NCBI RefSeq assembly: GCF_021234875.1
Contig: NZ_JAJQVM010000010.1
Coordinates: forward strand, 62,001 to 126,000
Length of the DNA stretch: 64,000 bases
Source of the DNA: Marinibactrum halimedae
Lineage (GTDB): Bacteria; Pseudomonadota; Gammaproteobacteria; Pseudomonadales; Cellvibrionaceae
Direction of reading: 5' to 3'
The notes beneath the pieces are model-generated. The model saw nothing but the letters and a program-made list of their open reading frames with translations. It did not search any database and was not told the DNA's origin. Every line of letters starts with the position of its first letter. Within the stretch, counting starts at the first letter, position 1. Positions 10,006 to 18,952 of this stretch are shown here, one piece after another. The position numbers were made by a program, and so were the translations under genes.

Positions 10006-10006
10006 A

Positions 10007-10696
10007 ATGAAGACGGATAACAGAAAAAACAACCATAATACTTTACTTCAAGTAAGTGCTGGTCAAGGTCCTAAGGAATGCGGATGGGTGGTCGCACAAG
10101 TGATAAAAGCCATGGAAGTTTCTGCGAAAGCTCACCAATTAAAGCTCAACATCGAAACAACGGTGGCTTATGATAAACACTTGCGCAAACAGTCGTTAAT
10201 TGAGCCAGACGCTTACTTATCGGTGATTGTGCAGATATCAGGTACGAATCGGAAAGCGTTTATCAAAGAGTGGGAAGGCACCATTCAATGGCGCGGTGAA
10301 AGCCATTATCGTCCAAAACATAAACGACAAAATTGGTTTGTTTCGGTCAATGAAGTGACTCCACTCAAAGACGAACATCAACTTATGGAAGAGCTGGAAA
10401 AAGAAGTGCAATTCTCTAGTACTCGCGCCAGCGGGCCAGGAGGGCAACATGTGAACAAAACCAGCAGCGCGGTGCAACTCACACACCCTCGCACAGGCAT
10501 TCAATTAAAAGTGGACACTGAACGCTCTCAACATCGCAATAAACAACTGGCGCTTAAACGCTTGCAAACACTGCTAGACAGTAAAAACCATCAAACACAA
10601 TCACAACAAACAAAAGATCGTTGGCAACAGCATTTTCACGTCGGACGCGGTAATGCAGTAAAAATATTTGTTGGTTCCGAATTTAAAGCACACTAA
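10007..10696 (+). CDS. prfH: Peptide chain release factor homolog PrfH
   Basis: Release-factor homolog that hydrolyses peptidyl-tRNA on damaged ribosomes. The GGQ motif is present in GPGGQHVNKTSSAV near residues 143-156, followed by the conserved HPRTG and RSQHRNK of class I release factors. The codon-recognition domain is short, as in PrfH (229 aa versus about 360 for RF1 or RF2). It starts directly after the rtcB stop. The known model is that PrfH frees the stalled chain so RtcB2 can religate the rRNA. Confidence 0.9.
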   Translation: MKTDNRKNNHNTLLQVSAGQGPKECGWVVAQVIKAMEVSAKAHQLKLNIETTVAYDKHLRKQSLIEPDAYLSVIVQISGTNRKAFIKEWEGTIQWRGESHYRPKHKRQNWFVSVNEVTPLKDEHQLMEELEKEVQFSSTRASGPGGQHVNKTSSAVQLTHPRTGIQLKVDTERSQHRNKQLALKRLQTLLDSKNHQTQSQQTKDRWQQHFHVGRGNAVKIFVGSEFKAH

Positions 10697-10766
10697 ACTG
10701 AGGGCCATTATTTTTTTAATACAGATCTTTTCATCGTAGACATTTCAATATAAATAGGAAGCTTGA

Positions 10767-11360
10767 ATGAACGATTTATCACAGCAACTTCAGTTCATCA
10801 ACGAAATGGATAAACTCAAAGCGGTCTATCGTCGCGCCCTAATTAAAGCCGATAATAATCGCCGTGAAAACAGCGCAGAACACAGTTGGCATATTGCTTT
10901 GACGGCTCATGTACTTGCTCCGTATGCCGAAGAGCCCATTGATGTTGGGCGGGTAACGCTCATGCTATTACTGCATGATATTGTTGAAATCGACGCAGGC
11001 GATACTTTCGCGTTTGATGACAGCGCCATATTGGCAGAGCAATCGGATAAGGAAATCGCCGCAGCAAAACGCCTTTTCGGTCTATTACCCCCCTCTCAAG
11101 CTGAGAGATTTATTTCACTGTGGATGGAATTTGAAGAAGCCGAAACACCCGATGCCAGTTTTGCCAAAGCAATGGATCGAGTTCTTCCGTTAATGCAAAA
11201 TATTCAAAATAACGGAGGTAGCTGGGCTGCCAACACCGTAAAAAAATCGCAGGTGATTAATCGAAACCGACACTTAGAGCGCTCTGCTCCAAAACTGTGG
11301 GGTTTTGTTTTGGAAGAAATTGAAAAGGCCACAGAAAAAGGTTGGTTACAAGACACCTAA
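10767..11360 (+). CDS. HD-domain phosphohydrolase (5'-deoxynucleotidase-like)
   Basis: HD-domain protein of the YfbR/HDDC2 type, expected to dephosphorylate (deoxy)nucleoside monophosphates. Metal ligands are visible as SAEHSWH near residue 38, LLLHDIVEIDAGDT near 70, and a later Asp in AKAMDRVLPL. Length (197 aa) matches the family. AGGAAG precedes ATG. It lies 70 nt after prfH and may belong to the same transcript; a strong hairpin follows its stop. Confidence 0.82.
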   Translation: MNDLSQQLQFINEMDKLKAVYRRALIKADNNRRENSAEHSWHIALTAHVLAPYAEEPIDVGRVTLMLLLHDIVEIDAGDTFAFDDSAILAEQSDKEIAAAKRLFGLLPPSQAERFISLWMEFEEAETPDASFAKAMDRVLPLMQNIQNNGGSWAANTVKKSQVINRNRHLERSAPKLWGFVLEEIEKATEKGWLQDT

Positions 11361-11382
11361 ATTATCACTTATGTTTCGTTAA

Positions 11383-11413
11383 TGTGTGGGCGTTTCTCGA
11401 AACCGCCCACACA
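11383..11413. terminator. Bidirectional hairpin terminator
   Basis: Perfect 10-bp stem TGTGTGGGCG with CGCCCACACA around an 11-nt loop that itself can pair TTTC with GAAA. It is between the convergent HD-domain gene and the gene ending at 11444. Confidence 0.75.
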
Positions 11414-11443
11414 ATCATTATTATTCAAAGAGCGATAACGCGG

Positions 11444-12217
11444 TTATTCAAAGAGCGACAAGTAGTCCACATCCATTTCCGAATAGATGGCTGAATCTAT
11501 TCCATTAGTAATTCTTGCGCTACCTAATGGGTACGTTGAGTAATAGTTTCGGTACAAATTTAAATCTGGCGAACTGGCGATAATAGTACCCGCTATATCG
11601 ATATTGCCAAAAAAGAAGGGATGATTATGCAACGACGTATAAAATTCCCACCCTGATCGAATTAGATTTCTGCGATCTCGTGTACTCAGATCAACAGGAG
11701 GGCCAGAGTAATTTGCCACCGTTCTCCAGGCCACATAAATTCTCAATTGATCGCCTTGCTTGAAGATATCCGCCTGAAACTCTGTTGGCATCGAGGGGTC
11801 AACACGCTGCAACTGCCCAGAGAGTAGGAGTTGGTCTAAGCATGTCGCTTTTCCTATTGTGGCCGCATCGCCATCCAATAACGCTTGAATAGACAAAACC
11901 GCATCATCGTTTGGCCCAACATATCGCGCAAATATATCCTGCTGACGGCGTAATAACCCATACTGATCTAAATCTGTATTGGCCGAAACATAATCATGGA
12001 AGGAGGCAATAAACTCATCAACAGGCGTCTGGGCAACCTCCAACCAAGCTTGCGCATTATTCAAGCGCCATTCGTATTGTTGAATATTACGTGACTCACT
12101 ACGAAATACAGGTTCGCTAGAAGGAATTGGGCATTGCCCAAAACTGTAACTTGCTCCGAAGAGGAAGAAAATAAAAACGGTTAAAGTGGGTAGGTGTAAA
12201 AATGGCTTTTTTTTCAT
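11444..12217 (-). CDS. Secreted hypothetical protein
   Basis: Not recognised. From Met at 12217 the product begins MKKKPFLHLPTLTVFIFFLF, a clear signal peptide probably cleaved after SYSFG. The mature part (about 230 aa) is hydrophilic with two or three Cys and motifs such as DQYGLLRRQQDIFARYVGP. GGAG lies upstream. The same frame extends to 12283, but the later start gives the signal peptide its normal N-terminal position. It is convergent with the HD-domain gene. Confidence 0.6.
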   Translation of the reverse strand: MKKKPFLHLPTLTVFIFFLFGASYSFGQCPIPSSEPVFRSESRNIQQYEWRLNNAQAWLEVAQTPVDEFIASFHDYVSANTDLDQYGLLRRQQDIFARYVGPNDDAVLSIQALLDGDAATIGKATCLDQLLLSGQLQRVDPSMPTEFQADIFKQGDQLRIYVAWRTVANYSGPPVDLSTRDRRNLIRSGWEFYTSLHNHPFFFGNIDIAGTIIASSPDLNLYRNYYSTYPLGSARITNGIDSAIYSEMDVDYLSLFE

Positions 12218-12501
12218 TTTTGTTATGGCTCCAAAGGTAAAGATCATCATGTAAAAACACTCCCTCTCTCTACTTCTCCCCACCCTAAACGAAGTAGCCT
12301 ATGTTCGCCTCATCCGATCAAAAAAAACCATTTTATATTTAGATGCCAAATGAGTCGTGTTGAATGACATCCACAAAGCGGATGTTTACTGCCTTAAATT
12401 AAGCATGGCAAATTGACACTCATTTCCTCTTTTTTCGGTACTAATTTGCATGCATCTGAAATATTACTGAGACTGAAATATTACTGAAAGTAGATACCGA
12501 T

Positions 12502-13191
12502 ATGACAACACGCAATAGAATGGTCAACTTCGCTCAAATGTGTCCCAACCCACAAACCTACCGTCATATCGATGGTACACCCGGACATTATGTATGCCAT
12601 CTGGCCGCGATTCACTGGGCTGCTCAATCTATCGGATACTCAGGCCCTGCTGCTGCAAAGGTTGTAGAGCGCTATATACAATCCAGCTGTATTGGATGTA
12701 TCAACCCTGCTCCACCTTCAGCCCCAGTGAAAACGCCCAATAAAGGCTTTCGACGTTTCTTTCCATTTATGCGTAGAAGAGGAAAATATGACGTGCCTAT
12801 CAACTCCATGCATGTCACAGGTAACCATATGACATACGGGCATCATTTTTGCCAAGGCGCTATAGCCGTACCCAATCGTCGACAACTCTCAAGAATAGCC
12901 GCACCCGGCGACGTCTTAATCTTTGATCATCCAAGAAACCCGCAACACTCAATGGTCGTGGTCGCGAGCAACCCAGCCAATCCCAACACAGTATTGGCTC
13001 GGGGTTACAATAACGCTAGAGTTACTCAAAACGATGCACCTCAAGGTATGTTTGATCCGTCACCACGTAATATGGCGCTCCCAAAATATTGGTCAAATAA
13101 TGATACCCTCGTAGGCACATCCCCTGTACACATCGTCCCCCACAATACGTTTATAACGAACCTTAGACGATTTATCTATTCGCCTCGTTAA
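12502..13191 (+). CDS. Putative cysteine peptidase/amidase-like protein
   Basis: No family name can be given with certainty. The layout suggests an NlpC/P60- or CHAP-like thiol hydrolase: a Cys in GHYVCHLAAIHWA (residue about 31) at the start of a helix, then GDVLIFDHP with QHSMVVVAS supplying a His, and an Asn in ARGYNNA. GDvxxF...HxxVV is characteristic of these folds. There is no signal peptide, so it could be a cytoplasmic enzyme or an exported effector. A basic FRRFFPFMRRRGK insert lies mid-protein. The ribosome site is weak. Confidence 0.5.
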   Translation: MTTRNRMVNFAQMCPNPQTYRHIDGTPGHYVCHLAAIHWAAQSIGYSGPAAAKVVERYIQSSCIGCINPAPPSAPVKTPNKGFRRFFPFMRRRGKYDVPINSMHVTGNHMTYGHHFCQGAIAVPNRRQLSRIAAPGDVLIFDHPRNPQHSMVVVASNPANPNTVLARGYNNARVTQNDAPQGMFDPSPRNMALPKYWSNNDTLVGTSPVHIVPHNTFITNLRRFIYSPR

Positions 13192-13332
13192 TAACCGCCC
13201 TGTCATGTAAATGACCTCAAAAGCTTTAGGTAAAAATAGTTTTAGACAAAAAAGTAGATTTAGACGGAAGTAGTCTTGCGATGTTACAGTTTCCCAATTA
13301 GATGGTTATCAATCACTCATACCGGAGGGGAA

Positions 13333-15627
13333 ATGATACTGACTCAGTATTTTGGAAAGAACGCCAAAAGACGTTCTGAGAAAAATTCCGATAACAATCC
13401 CAAAAAATTCTATCTGCATGAAATCTCGTATCTTCATCGTGCACGAGGTTTATGCCTTGGTTTTTTAGCAAGCTTATCTTTATATGGATGCGTTGAATCT
13501 CAACAACCCGTTGAATTCAATGCAAAAGAGAGTAAAAAAGACATTGTGAATCACTTTTTAAACGAACTGCCTAATTCCCCCTCTGCGAAGCAGAAGCCAT
13601 TCGACTTTACCCATCATGGCATCACCGTATCCGACCCCTGGAACTGGCTAAGAGACCCAGACTACCCCAACACAGATGATGAAGACGTGCTGGCTTATTT
13701 GAAAGCCGAAAATGCCTATTTTCATCAATGGCTTGAAGACTATACTCCATTAAAAAATACCCTTTTTAAAGAGTTTAAAGGCCGATTAGACGAAACAGAA
13801 ACGTCCGTACCCTGGGTAAATAATGGCTATGAGTATAAATGGGAATACCGCGATGGAGAGGAATATAAAACGTATCTTCGAAAACCGCTTGGAAAAGACG
13901 ACTCTGCCTACAGAGTCTTTCTTGATGCCCCTCAGTTAGCCAAAGGCATTGATTATTTTGACTTGGGTGGTTTCGATATCAGCCCAGACAACCAATTTCT
14001 TGCCTACAGTGTTAATACCGATGGCAGTGAACGCTATACCGTCCACTTGATTGACTTGAATTCTGGGAAAACATTACCTGATACCGTAGAAAATACCTCA
14101 GGCCAACTCTTATTCACCCAAGGTAATGCGCTGGTCTATGGGGCACTGGAAACCGAAAAATGGCGCGTCGAGAGCATCAACGTCCATTACCTTGGCACCC
14201 CCTCAGAAAAAGATAAGGTTCTGCTGGCGGAGTCTGATGATGGCTTCTTCTTAGGGTTTGAAAGCACTTCAGATGATGAGTACCTTATCATTGGCAGCGG
14301 CCAAGCAGAAATTTCGGAATACTATGTTGTTCCTCAATCGGATTTATCCGTAAAACCGCTTTTATTGGCTTCTCGTGAACGAGGTTTTAACTACGAGCTA
14401 GATCACGCTCACGGTAAATTCTGGATTGTCGCCAACGATAAGCACGTTAATTTTCGTATCGCCTCAGTGGAGGACAATGCGCCGCAATATGAAAATTGGA
14501 AAACCGTCGTTGAAGGTTCTGATAAAACCTACATAAAAAGCGTGCAAACGTTCAACAAATTCCTTGCGATAAAACAGTCTGTCAACGGGCTCGATCAATT
14601 AGTCCTGCGTGACTACGATGGCAATGAATCAGCCATTGATTTCCCTGAATCGGTCTACACAGCATCCTTTTTTAATAATCCAGAGTTTGAGCAGCCTCAC
14701 CTTCGACTTCACTACGAGTCAATGATTACACCCGATACCGTTTTTGATTATCAACTTTCCTCAAAGACGTTAATCGAGCGCAAAGTCAAAGCCATTCCTT
14801 CTGGCTACGATAAATCTCAGTACGAAACCAAGCGCTTGATGATCCCTGCACGAGATGGCGTTCGTGTCCCTGTGTCTATCATGCATAAAAAAGGCGTAAA
14901 ACTGGATGGCAGCAACCCATTGCATCTTTACGCCTACGGTGCCTATGGCTATGGCATGTCGCCGAGTTTCGCCAGTAATCGTTTATCCTTGGTTAACCGA
15001 GGTGTGATTTATGCCATTGCTCATGTCCGTGGTGGTGATGAAATGGGCTATCAATGGTATTTAGATGGAAAACTCAAAAAGCGTAACAATACATTCAATG
15101 ATTTTATTGATGTCGCTCGTGGATTAATTGATAAAGGCTACACCCAAGCCGGCAACATCAGTATTTCTGGTCGTTCCGCCGGCGGCGAATTAATGGGCGC
15201 CGTTACGATTCAAGCACCTGAATTATGGAGTAGCGTGATTTTAGGCGTACCGTTTGTGGATGTGCTCAATACCATGCTCGATGCCACCTTGCCGTTAACC
15301 CCACCGGAATGGGAGCAATGGGGAAATCCTATTAAAGACAAAGCAGCGTTTGAGTTAATTCGCAGCTACTCCCCTTACGATAACATTAGCGCCACTGACT
15401 ACCCCGCCATGCTGGTCACAGGCGGTTTAAATGATCCTCGTGTTACCTATTGGGAGCCAGCAAAATGGACGGCAAAAATGCGTCATCTAAAAACAGACAA
15501 TAATTTATTAATGATGCGCATGAACATGGGAGCCGGACATTTCTCTAATAGCGGACGTTATGGTCGCTTATTGGATAATGCGGAAGAAATGACGTTTACT
15601 CTTCTGTCCCATGGGATTTCCGAATAA
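13333..15627 (+). CDS. Lipoprotein-type S9A oligopeptidase (oligopeptidase B-like)
   Basis: Serine oligopeptidase of the prolyl oligopeptidase family, closest to oligopeptidase B by the C-terminal pattern EWEQWGNP...SYSPYDNISA. The nucleophile is in SISGRSAGGELM, the Asp in GGLNDPRVTYWEPAKW and the His in GAGHFSNSGRY. The N-terminus has a hydrophobic stretch ending LSLYGC, a plausible lipobox, so the enzyme may be anchored in the envelope; the n-region before it is unusually long. ATG 13333 is chosen for the GGAGG just upstream; the frame is open from 13276. Confidence 0.82.
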   Translation: MILTQYFGKNAKRRSEKNSDNNPKKFYLHEISYLHRARGLCLGFLASLSLYGCVESQQPVEFNAKESKKDIVNHFLNELPNSPSAKQKPFDFTHHGITVSDPWNWLRDPDYPNTDDEDVLAYLKAENAYFHQWLEDYTPLKNTLFKEFKGRLDETETSVPWVNNGYEYKWEYRDGEEYKTYLRKPLGKDDSAYRVFLDAPQLAKGIDYFDLGGFDISPDNQFLAYSVNTDGSERYTVHLIDLNSGKTLPDTVENTSGQLLFTQGNALVYGALETEKWRVESINVHYLGTPSEKDKVLLAESDDGFFLGFESTSDDEYLIIGSGQAEISEYYVVPQSDLSVKPLLLASRERGFNYELDHAHGKFWIVANDKHVNFRIASVEDNAPQYENWKTVVEGSDKTYIKSVQTFNKFLAIKQSVNGLDQLVLRDYDGNESAIDFPESVYTASFFNNPEFEQPHLRLHYESMITPDTVFDYQLSSKTLIERKVKAIPSGYDKSQYETKRLMIPARDGVRVPVSIMHKKGVKLDGSNPLHLYAYGAYGYGMSPSFASNRLSLVNRGVIYAIAHVRGGDEMGYQWYLDGKLKKRNNTFNDFIDVARGLIDKGYTQAGNISISGRSAGGELMGAVTIQAPELWSSVILGVPFVDVLNTMLDATLPLTPPEWEQWGNPIKDKAAFELIRSYSPYDNISATDYPAMLVTGGLNDPRVTYWEPAKWTAKMRHLKTDNNLLMMRMNMGAGHFSNSGRYGRLLDNAEEMTFTLLSHGISE

Positions 15628-15675
15628 AACAAGGTTCAATAGTATAATTAAGGTACTGTTTAATTGGGGGGAGGT

Positions 15676-15855
15676 ATGAAAAGCGGAAAACAGAGAAAAG
15701 TCGAGATTAAGCGTAAACGAGCCCTGAAGAAAACCGAAAGCATTAAAATAATTAGAAAAAGTTTTAATGCTCCAATAGCTGCCGATCACAGTAAACTTAA
15801 ATCACCTTCCGCAATGCCAATCTTCCTCTGGGGGTTAGAGCACGATTTTCAATAA
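15676..15855 (+). CDS. Small basic protein upstream of the restriction endonuclease
   Basis: A 59-aa, Lys/Arg-rich product (MKSGKQRKVEIKRKRALKK then a hydrophobic-polar tail ending WGLEHDFQ). The function is not recognised. It ends 21 nt before the restriction gene and probably shares its transcript. GGGGGAGG lies almost against the ATG, tighter than usual spacing. It could be an accessory or controller protein of the restriction-modification locus, but no helix-turn-helix is evident. Confidence 0.55.
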   Translation: MKSGKQRKVEIKRKRALKKTESIKIIRKSFNAPIAADHSKLKSPSAMPIFLWGLEHDFQ

Positions 15856-15876
15856 CTAAAATTGAAGGAAAATTTC

Positions 15877-16416
15877 ATGATTGATGTAGGGAACCAAACG
15901 TTCAGATCGGGCGTGTTAATACAATTAGCGAATGACGCTATCAATTTCATGAACAGAACACCTCGCCATACTCTTCCCCCTCAAGGCGATTTTATTGGTT
16001 CAGGTGTGTATATGATTTTCTATAAAGGCAATTTTGCAAAGTATTCGCATCTCAGCAATACAAACACTCCCATCTACGTTGGAAAAGCTGTGCCAACGGG
16101 CTGGAGAACCGGGGTTATATCTAAGCCTCTGGAGAAAAAACTAAAGTCACGATTATCAGAGCATGCAAGAAGTATTAACGCCGCCAGCAACTTAAATTTG
16201 TCAGACTTTGAGTGCAAATTTGCAATAATTCCTAACGATTTAGCGGCGATAATATCTGTAATTGAATCAACTATGATTCAATTGTTGCAACCTATATGGA
16301 ATACAACAATTGATGGATTTGGAAATCATGACCCCGGAAGTGGTCGATATCAGCAAGCTCGGTCAAACTGGGATAAGCTGCATCCGGGGCGTGCATGGGC
16401 AGAAAAACTACAATAA
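15877..16416 (+). CDS. Type II restriction endonuclease, Eco29kI-like (GIY-YIG fold)
   Basis: Restriction enzyme of the GIY-YIG superfamily. GSGVYMIFY supplies the GIY element, PIYVGKAV the YIG element, KSRLSEHARS the Arg/His, and VIESTMIQLLQPIWN the Glu and Asn. The tail GFGNHDPGSGR...LHPGRAWA is typical of the Eco29kI family, whose founder cuts CCGCGG. At 179 aa it is somewhat shorter than Eco29kI (about 214). ATG 15877 has GAAGGAA upstream, so it is preferred to the TTG at 15862. It converges on the methylase gene with a 6-bp gap. Specificity is inferred. Confidence 0.75.
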   Translation: MIDVGNQTFRSGVLIQLANDAINFMNRTPRHTLPPQGDFIGSGVYMIFYKGNFAKYSHLSNTNTPIYVGKAVPTGWRTGVISKPLEKKLKSRLSEHARSINAASNLNLSDFECKFAIIPNDLAAIISVIESTMIQLLQPIWNTTIDGFGNHDPGSGRYQQARSNWDKLHPGRAWAEKLQ

Positions 16417-16422
16417 AAAAGC

Positions 16423-17577
16423 TTAATTTTTAGGGATCAAAGCCTCATAAAGGCTATTTCCTATGACTCTTGCAAGCGCCACTGGTACTGCGTTACCGAG
16501 TTGGCGCATTGCTTCTGACCAAGACCCTGATACTTCATAGAAGTCAGGGAATGTTTGCATCCTCGCACTTTCACGAACGGTAAAGTATCTAACAGAGTCA
16601 TCACTAAAACGAATCATATTCTCCCCCCCCGGCACACCATGAACACCAGCCTTAAGTGTCTTGGAAGGTGAGTCAATATAACTACCGGTGTGTCCCGGAT
16701 ACATGCGTGCTCCATCACGAAAAATATGATTTTTTATTTTTCCATCCTGCAACTCAATATAAGGTTCTGGCAAATCACTAATTGCATCTCTAACAGTCAC
16801 CCAAGGTTTTTCAGGGGGAGTAAACAAGCCATATTTTTTTATTAAAGAGGCTTTTTTTCTTTCTTGTTGCGGCAAAAGTGCAGGCGGTTTTAAATTGTGC
16901 CTCTTCCAGTATTCATTATTAACAAGCTGCTCCCAAAGGAGGCGATCTTCAGTATGGGTGGGTTTGGGAAAAGCCCATTGAATACCAAGGTTGGCTCTGA
17001 AGCCTACAATGATAACTCTCTCTCTCTTTTGCGGAACGCCATAATCTGCTGAATTGAGCAAACGAAAAACAATGTTATATTCTGGTTTATCTCCTTTCGT
17101 ACGCTTTTTTTCAAGCCGGGAGAGGTGTGATTCCCAGTTCTCGGTTTCTTTCTTTACCATTGTTGGATACTGCAATTGCAGGAGAATATACTCAAAGTAA
17201 GTAGAAAAAGATTTTCTCAATAAGCCTTTCACATTTTCAAAGACGAATGATTTGGGGCTTAACTCCCTGATAGCGCGAACGGCTTCGGGAAACATATCTC
17301 TGTTGTCGGTATTTGCAGCATGCTTTCCACCTAAAGAAAATGGCTGACAGGGCGGCCCCCCTGAAACCAAATCGATAGATGGGTACTTAGCAAAATCATG
17401 ATTTTTGATGTCTGATTCAACAATCTGACAATGGTCACCGAGTAAAACACTTCCTCTTAAAGAAGAGCAGGCATCTTTATTAAGCTCAATGGCTGCTTGT
17501 GTTTCAAAACCGGCCTCATGAAGCCCGAAAGCAAGTCCTCCGGCTCCTGCGAATAGTTCAATGGATTTCAAGGTCAT
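16423..17577 (-). CDS. DNA (cytosine-5-)-methyltransferase
   Basis: Protects host DNA from the neighbouring restriction enzyme by C5-cytosine methylation. The ten-motif order is clear: FAGAGGLAFGLHEAG (AdoMet), GGPPCQPFS with the catalytic Cys, ENVKG, QKRERVIIVGFR, then the target-recognition region, RESARMQTFP and QLGNAVPVALA. At 384 aa it is close in size to M.Eco29kI (about 382). Its promoter must lie in 17578-17740, next to the prophage attL. Shine-Dalgarno is weak. Together with 15877-16416 this forms a convergent type II restriction-modification pair. Confidence 0.85.
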   Translation of the reverse strand: MTLKSIELFAGAGGLAFGLHEAGFETQAAIELNKDACSSLRGSVLLGDHCQIVESDIKNHDFAKYPSIDLVSGGPPCQPFSLGGKHAANTDNRDMFPEAVRAIRELSPKSFVFENVKGLLRKSFSTYFEYILLQLQYPTMVKKETENWESHLSRLEKKRTKGDKPEYNIVFRLLNSADYGVPQKRERVIIVGFRANLGIQWAFPKPTHTEDRLLWEQLVNNEYWKRHNLKPPALLPQQERKKASLIKKYGLFTPPEKPWVTVRDAISDLPEPYIELQDGKIKNHIFRDGARMYPGHTGSYIDSPSKTLKAGVHGVPGGENMIRFSDDSVRYFTVRESARMQTFPDFYEVSGSWSEAMRQLGNAVPVALARVIGNSLYEALIPKN

Positions 17578-17739
17578 AAATCGATCAATTTCACCACTTA
17601 AAATTTATCGTAGATAACATTGTGCGATACTTTTAAGTTTTATAACAAGGATTGAAGGTGGACCATATACGGACCATCGATAGATACAGGTTTGCAAGTA
17701 GAAAATTACGATTTTTCGTAAATAATTGATTTTAAAGGA

Positions 17740-17792
17740 AAAAATTGGTGGAGCCTAGCGGGATCGAACCGCTGACCTCAACACTGCCAGTG
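17740..17792. other. Prophage attL (partial tRNA-Ala copy)
   Basis: 53 bases identical to 59764-59816, including 47 nt (17746-17792) matching the 3' end of tRNA-Ala on the minus strand. Similarity continues about 13 bp further left with one A inserted or deleted. The sequence diverges from the tRNA right after CCAGTG, so this copy is not a functional tRNA. Confidence 0.9.
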
Positions 17793-17834
17793 CTGTATAT
17801 CTGCGTTTCTGGCGGATATACAGTACATATACAG
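17793..17834. repeat. Inverted/direct ATATACAG repeats next to attL
   Basis: CTGTATATC (17793-17801) pairs with GATATACAG (17815-17823), and a further ATATACAG lies at 17827-17834. Their position just inside attL suggests integrase or Xis binding sites, but no binding is known. Confidence 0.55.
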
Positions 17835-17894
17835 TGCTTTTTCTCTGCCATTTTACCTATTTTTCACCCTAAAACCCGCTCAATACTCACTACC

Positions 17895-17914
17895 TCGTTG
17901 CGGTTCGTTGCGGT
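17895..17914. repeat. Candidate integrase arm sites, left (2 x TCGTTGCGGT)
   Basis: Two abutting perfect 10-bp direct repeats TCGTTGCGGT. The same element recurs on the other side of the prophage at 59684-59693, with a one-mismatch copy at 59695-59704. Paired direct repeats flanking both ends are what tyrosine integrases use as arm-type sites. Confidence 0.6.
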
Positions 17915-18184
17915 TTAACAGCTCTTAATAGTTGTAGATGATATCTTGAGGCCTTCACTTATAGCAATAGTGAAAGTGTCTGACGGGAGTATAAAGACAG
18001 CCATCCAAGAATGCTAACTACGACTATGCAGCCAAGAAATATATTGACACCCCAAAACCACAAGCTATATCTTCGATAGCATGATTGGCACTATATTGAT
18101 CAAAAAAGGCGCGAACAAAAACGTAATTCCAGTCACACTTTGTTTAACATGCCCCTTCAACAAAAAAGTGAGGGGTGTAATTAA

Positions 18185-18760
18185 ATGCTAGGAAAATTCA
18201 AAACTTTAGTTCTATCCGCTGCTCTTTGTTTAGCTGGATGTGCAAGCGTCCAAGAAAGCACAAGGGTTGCGACTAACTTAAAGGCGAGGGAGTACAATTC
18301 ATTAGCTGCAAACTACATGCTGCGACCAACGTTCACATCCGTTGAAAACATGAGTGACGGGAGCACTGTTTTGTCAGTATCAAGAGATGGCTATGGAGGA
18401 AATGATCACATGGTCGCTCCTATTCGATTTTTACAATCGAATACAGATGGATATGTCTCTCTCATAGACAAATATTTTGAGTGGGACGAGCTTGCTCTTA
18501 GCAGGGGGGATGCAATAACAAAGGAAATAGGAAGGGTTGACTCTTGGAGTGCTGGGCCATCAGGTGAAATTAAATTTGTATTCCATAGCGGAAATTCTGA
18601 AAGACACTTTCTCTCAGTATCTTTTTGTGCCGTAGGCACTTGCTTAGATGATAACGCCCTTTTCTTCGACCCGGTTAATGCAAAAGAACTCAAAAGGCTA
18701 CTTCTCCAATTAAGCTCAAACGAGATAAAAGTAGAGAATGTCGACGACATCTACAAATAG
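18185..18760 (+). CDS. Prophage-encoded lipoprotein, 191 aa
   Basis: Signal sequence MLGKFKTLVLSAALCLAGC with lipobox LAGC at residues 16-19, so it is a lipid-anchored envelope protein. The rest (about 170 aa) is soluble, with no domain recognised. It is the first gene inside attL, preceded by GAGGGGTG and a TTGACA-containing region near 18048, and closed by its own hairpin, the usual layout of a gene expressed from the lysogen. Superinfection exclusion or lysogenic conversion is a guess from position only. Confidence 0.65.
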   Translation: MLGKFKTLVLSAALCLAGCASVQESTRVATNLKAREYNSLAANYMLRPTFTSVENMSDGSTVLSVSRDGYGGNDHMVAPIRFLQSNTDGYVSLIDKYFEWDELALSRGDAITKEIGRVDSWSAGPSGEIKFVFHSGNSERHFLSVSFCAVGTCLDDNALFFDPVNAKELKRLLLQLSSNEIKVENVDDIYK

Positions 18761-18798
18761 AGGTAGATAAAGCCGCAGGCATCTTTGACAAGACCGAA

Positions 18799-18828
18799 GA
18801 AAGGCCAGCATGAGGCTCGCGGCCTTTC
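18799..18828. terminator. Hairpin after the first lipoprotein gene
   Basis: 8-bp stem GAAAGGCC with GGCCTTTC and a 14-nt loop, 38 nt after the stop codon. The following T content is low. Confidence 0.6.
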
Positions 18829-18952
18829 TCACTGCCAACATAGGCAGCCTATATTGACACCAAAATCACCATATTGGTCACCACATAAATTCCTCACCTC
18901 TTGAGGCCAATATATTATTGAGCATCAAAAACAAACAACGAGGAAGCGGTAA

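Noticed and set aside
17746-17792. Second tRNA-Ala
   Set aside because: Only the 3' 47 nt are present; it is the attL copy made by integration.
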